Assembly (NCBI GenBank): GCA_014383605.1
Contig: JACNHM010000166.1
Span: 1-9,302 of the forward strand
DNA: 9,302 nucleotides
Reading direction: 5' to 3'
DNA from: Chloroflexota bacterium
Lineage (GTDB): Bacteria > Chloroflexota > Anaerolineae > UBA3071
The notes beneath the pieces are model-generated. The model did no database searches. It saw nothing but the letters and a program-made list of their open reading frames with translations, and was not told the DNA's origin. How positions within the stretch are numbered: the first letter of the stretch is position 1; the number at the start of each line of letters is the position of its first letter. This document shows, piece after piece, positions 5,867 through 9,302 of this stretch. A program made the translations under genes and the position numbers.

Positions 5867-5876
5867 AAATGAGAAC

Positions 5877-6755
5877 GTGGCAGTAGTGAGTATGAGGGAA
5901 CTCCTGGAGTCGGGCACGCACTTCGGGCATCGAGTGCAGCGCTGGAATCCCAAGATGAGGCGCTACATCTTCCGGGAGCGGAATGGCATTCACATCATTG
6001 ACTTGCAACAGACGATGCGCCGCCTCGAGGAGGCATACGATGCTGTGCGCGACAGGGTGAGCCAGGGGGGCGTTGTCCTCTTCGTCGGCACCAAGAAACA
6101 GGCTCAGCAAAGCATCCAAGAGGAAGCAGAGCGCTGTGGGATGCCCTACGTCAATCAGCGCTGGTTGGGAGGGACGCTCACCAACTTCCGCACCATTCGC
6201 CAGCGCGCCGATTACATGATTGACCTGGAACAGCAGGAGGAACGGGGCGAATTCGAGAATTTGCCCAAGAAGGAAGCGCTCCAGCTACGCCGTCTGATCG
6301 AGAAGCTGGACCGGCGTCTGGGCGGCATACGGGACCTGCGCCGGTTGCCGGACATGGTCTTCATCGCTGACGTCGGACGAGAGTCTCTGGCTGTGAGTGA
6401 AGCCAACAGGCTGAATATCCCCATCGTCGGGCTGGTGGATACGAACTCCGATCCGGATCCCATTGACTATTGCATTCCCGGCAACGACGATGCCATTCGC
6501 TCCAACCGCTTGATGGCTTCCAAGATCGCGGCCGCGGTCATCGAGGGCCAGCGCATGCGGGAGGTCGTAGAAGCGGAGGCGGAAGAGTTTGAGGAGGCCC
6601 CCATTGAGGAGTTGCTGGGCCCCTCTGTGCTGGCGAAACTGCGCACCGGCTTCCCCTTTGAGGAATCAGAAGAAGTCGTAGCCGAGTTGCTGGAGGCGGC
6701 AGAGGAAGAAGATGAATTCGCCGATGAGGATGAGACGGAGGACGAGGACTCCTAG
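5877..6755 (+). CDS. rpsB: 30S ribosomal protein S2
   Basis: S2 joins the small subunit late in assembly and helps hold S1 and the mRNA. The N-terminus [19 protein letters not shown] and the following [22 protein letters not shown] and GTKKQAQ are diagnostic, as are [20 protein letters not shown], and [20 protein letters not shown]. At 292 residues it is longer than the usual 230-260 or so, because of a Glu/Asp-rich C-terminal tail (about 263-292). The start is GTG 5877; an in-frame ATG at 5892 would lose the conserved first residues. It is the first gene of the rpsB-tsf-pyrH-frr-uppS order conserved across many bacteria, transcribed from the promoter at 5652-5680 through a structured leader. 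Confidence 0.97.
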   Translation: MAVVSMRELLESGTHFGHRVQRWNPKMRRYIFRERNGIHIIDLQQTMRRLEEAYDAVRDRVSQGGVVLFVGTKKQAQQSIQEEAERCGMPYVNQRWLGGTLTNFRTIRQRADYMIDLEQQEERGEFENLPKKEALQLRRLIEKLDRRLGGIRDLRRLPDMVFIADVGRESLAVSEANRLNIPIVGLVDTNSDPDPIDYCIPGNDDAIRSNRLMASKIAAAVIEGQRMREVVEAEAEEFEEAPIEELLGPSVLAKLRTGFPFEESEEVVAELLEAAEEEDEFADEDETEDEDS

Positions 6756-6828
6756 GCTGCTGGGTCAGCCTGCTGCTCCGTCAACCCTGTTCTGATGGGA
6801 GTGTAGCAGCCCCTCGTGGGCGGCTGCC
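6755..6828 (+). other. Alternative stem-loops in the rpsB-tsf spacer
   Basis: AGCAGCC (6805-6811) can pair either upstream with GGCTGCT (6755-6761, seven pairs, starting on the last base of the rpsB stop) or, as GCAGCC, downstream with GGCTGC (6822-6827). The two pairings are mutually exclusive. No T-run follows either, so this is not an intrinsic terminator. It may tune expression of tsf relative to rpsB, or be chance. Confidence 0.3.
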
Positions 6829-6866
6829 ACTGTTGAAAGATGAGCCCGGTACAGAGTAACCACATC

Positions 6867-6872
6867 GAGGAG
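6867..6872 (+). promoter_or_regulatory. Ribosome binding site deciding the TTG start of tsf
   Basis: GAGGAG at 6867-6872 lies eight bases upstream of TTG 6881, the position where the conserved EF-Ts N-terminus begins. This makes the rare TTG initiator convincing. Confidence 0.65.
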
Positions 6873-6880
6873 CGACAGAG

Positions 6881-8220
<1,340 letters not shown>

Positions 8221-8254
8221 TGGCGACAGACGCCTGGCGCAGGGAAGAAGTCAC

Positions 8255-8812
8255 ATGACCAACGATCTGCTCAGAGAGACGGAAGGGGCCATGAAAATGG
8301 CCGTCGAGGCGCTGCGCCTCGATTTGATGACCATCCGTACGGGCCGCGCCTCGCCGGCGTTGGTCGAGCGGTTGCCGGTGGAATACTACGGCTCCCACAC
8401 GCCTCTCAATCAACTGGCGGTGATCTCGGCCCCAGAGCCGCGCTTGCTCGTCATCCGCCCCTTCAGCCCAGGGGACATTGGCACCATCGAACGGGCCATT
8501 CTCACGTCCGACCTGGGGCTCACCCCCAACAACGATGGCAAGCTGATCCGCCTGAACATCCCCCGTCTGACCGAAGAGCGACGGCGAGATCTGGTCAAAG
8601 TCGTGAAGCGACGGGTGGAGCAGGGCCGGGTGGCGGTGCGCAACCAGCGGCGTAGCGCCATCGAAGATCTGCGGGAGTTTGAAAAGGAAAAGCTGATCTC
8701 CGAGGATGATTTCTATCGCCTCAAGGACGACATCCAGGAGCTGTCGGACCGCTTCATCGAGCAAATGGATAAGCTGGGGGAGCGCAAAGAAGAAGAAGTG
8801 ATGGAGATCTGA
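8255..8812 (+). CDS. frr: Ribosome recycling factor
   Basis: RRF splits post-termination 70S ribosomes together with EF-G. The 185-residue length is typical. The N-terminal helix (LLRETEGAMKMAVEALRLDLMTIRTGRASPALVE) carries the conserved IRTGRASP motif. A beta-rich domain II follows (VEYYGSHTPLNQLAVISAPEPRLLVIRPF through DGKLIRLNIPRLTEERRRDLVK), then the long C-terminal helices with RVAVRNQRRSA and DDIQELSDRFI. ATG 8255 follows a GGAAG-type site (8243-8247) at seven bases. It lies 34 nt downstream of pyrH and 33 nt upstream of uppS in the conserved operon. Nothing unusual is visible. Confidence 0.97.
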   Translation: MTNDLLRETEGAMKMAVEALRLDLMTIRTGRASPALVERLPVEYYGSHTPLNQLAVISAPEPRLLVIRPFSPGDIGTIERAILTSDLGLTPNNDGKLIRLNIPRLTEERRRDLVKVVKRRVEQGRVAVRNQRRSAIEDLREFEKEKLISEDDFYRLKDDIQELSDRFIEQMDKLGERKEEEVMEI

Positions 8813-8845
8813 TCCCCCACATGGACATCGGCTGGGGCACTGGCA

Positions 8846-9302
8846 ATGGCTGAAGCGAGCACACTGGAGCGTATCCCTCGTCACGTTGCCATCATTATGG
8901 ATGGCAATGGCCGCTGGGCAAGGGCTCGTGGCTTGCCTCGTGCGGCTGGCCATAGGGCAGGGACGCAGAACATCCGCCGCGTGCTGGCGGCCTGTGTGGA
9001 GTACGGCATCGAGGTGCTGACGATTTACGCCTTCTCCACCGAGAACTGGGGGCGTCCGGACAAGGAAGTGCGCGGCCTCATGCGCTTGCTGGAGCAGACC
9101 CTCGCTGAACAGCTCGCGGAGCTCCACGCCGAAGGCGTGCAGATTCGCCACAGCGGCAGCCTGGAGCGAGTGTCCAAGTCGCTCAAGGACAAAATCCAGG
9201 AAGCATTGGAACTCACCAAAGAGAATCAGCGTATCATCCTCAATGTGGCCTTCAACTACGGCGGGCGGGCCGAAATCCTGCACGCCGTGCAGCGCATCAT
9301 CG
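8846..9302 (+). CDS. uppS: Isoprenyl transferase (undecaprenyl diphosphate synthase), 3' end outside the window
   Basis: This cis-prenyltransferase condenses isopentenyl diphosphate units onto farnesyl diphosphate to make the lipid carrier for cell-wall and surface glycans. The window covers the first 152 codons. Diagnostic motifs are [13 protein letters not shown] (13-25, with Asp19 in the diphosphate-binding position), [28 protein letters not shown] and [13 protein letters not shown]. The expected RxxG/ExR motifs near the C-terminus lie past the edge. ATG 8846 follows GGGG (8834-8837) by eight bases; a ten-codon frame from ATG 8821 overlaps it out of frame and is not considered a gene. Its place after frr is the usual order, normally followed by cdsA. 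Confidence 0.95.
   Translation, partial: MAEASTLERIPRHVAIIMDGNGRWARARGLPRAAGHRAGTQNIRRVLAACVEYGIEVLTIYAFSTENWGRPDKEVRGLMRLLEQTLAEQLAELHAEGVQIRHSGSLERVSKSLKDKIQEALELTKENQRIILNVAFNYGGRAEILHAVQRII

Larger units (their letters stand above)
5687..5876 (+). promoter_or_regulatory. Structured 5' leader of rpsB, candidate autoregulatory region
   Basis: About 190 nt of untranslated RNA is expected from the promoter at 5652-5680 to the rpsB start. It holds two good hairpins (5710-5737 and 5767-5794) and no convincing gene. Leaders of S2 operons are often feedback sites for S2, but I do not recognise a known leader class here, so function is inferred from position and structure only. Confidence 0.45.

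Noticed and set aside
5831..5872. 13-codon ORF in the rpsB leader ending four bases before the GTG start
   Set aside because: It has no clear ribosome binding site and no run of diagnostic codons for attenuation; position alone is not enough.

Overview
The window is GC-rich and densely coding. It reads best as part of a chromosome from the phylum Chloroflexota, probably an Anaerolineae-like lineage. The main clue is the secreted protease, which ends in a Thr/Pro-rich linker followed by a YLPLL motif, a C-terminal pattern I associate with exported Chloroflexota proteins. The short single-module EF-Ts is compatible but not specific. The taxonomic call is inference.

Layout. Positions 1-2153 (+) hold a 5'-truncated PcrA/UvrD-type helicase. 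A strong-looking promoter starts four bases after its stop codon and drives a HicB-type antitoxin (2216-2491). The partner toxin gene survives only as a 45-codon stub (2484-2621). Next, on the same strand, comes an exported subtilisin-family protease (2605-4344). It converges on a three-gene minus-strand unit: a Trm112-like zinc protein (5417-5166), a stand-alone CinA C-terminal/PncC amidase (5151-4645) and a small protein of unknown function joined by an ATGA overlap (4648-4370). Diverging from that unit is the conserved translation/envelope cluster on the + strand: rpsB (5877), tsf (6881), pyrH (7474), frr (8255) and the 5' part of uppS (8846 to the window edge).

Non-coding structure. The only gene-free stretch over 300 bases is 5418-5876. 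It contains an inverted 7-bp-periodic repeat (5484-5553), a mirror-symmetric pair of back-to-back promoters (5622-5680) and a roughly 190-nt rpsB leader with a terminator-like hairpin (5710-5744) and a second hairpin (5767-5794). A second 7-bp-periodic inverted element lies where the protease and the small protein converge (about 4293-4384). Both elements have 13-14-bp arms around a 33-bp spacer, and the convergent one supplies the last residues of both flanking proteins.

How the genes work together. The rpsB-uppS cluster makes ribosomal protein S2, elongation factor Ts, UMP kinase, ribosome recycling factor and the lipid-carrier synthase, linking translation with nucleotide and cell-wall supply. 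The divergent minus-strand unit combines pyridine-nucleotide salvage with a possible methyltransferase partner. I see no large undescribed multi-gene system. The best leads are the heptad elements, the symmetric promoter pair, the rpsB leader and the decayed hicA.
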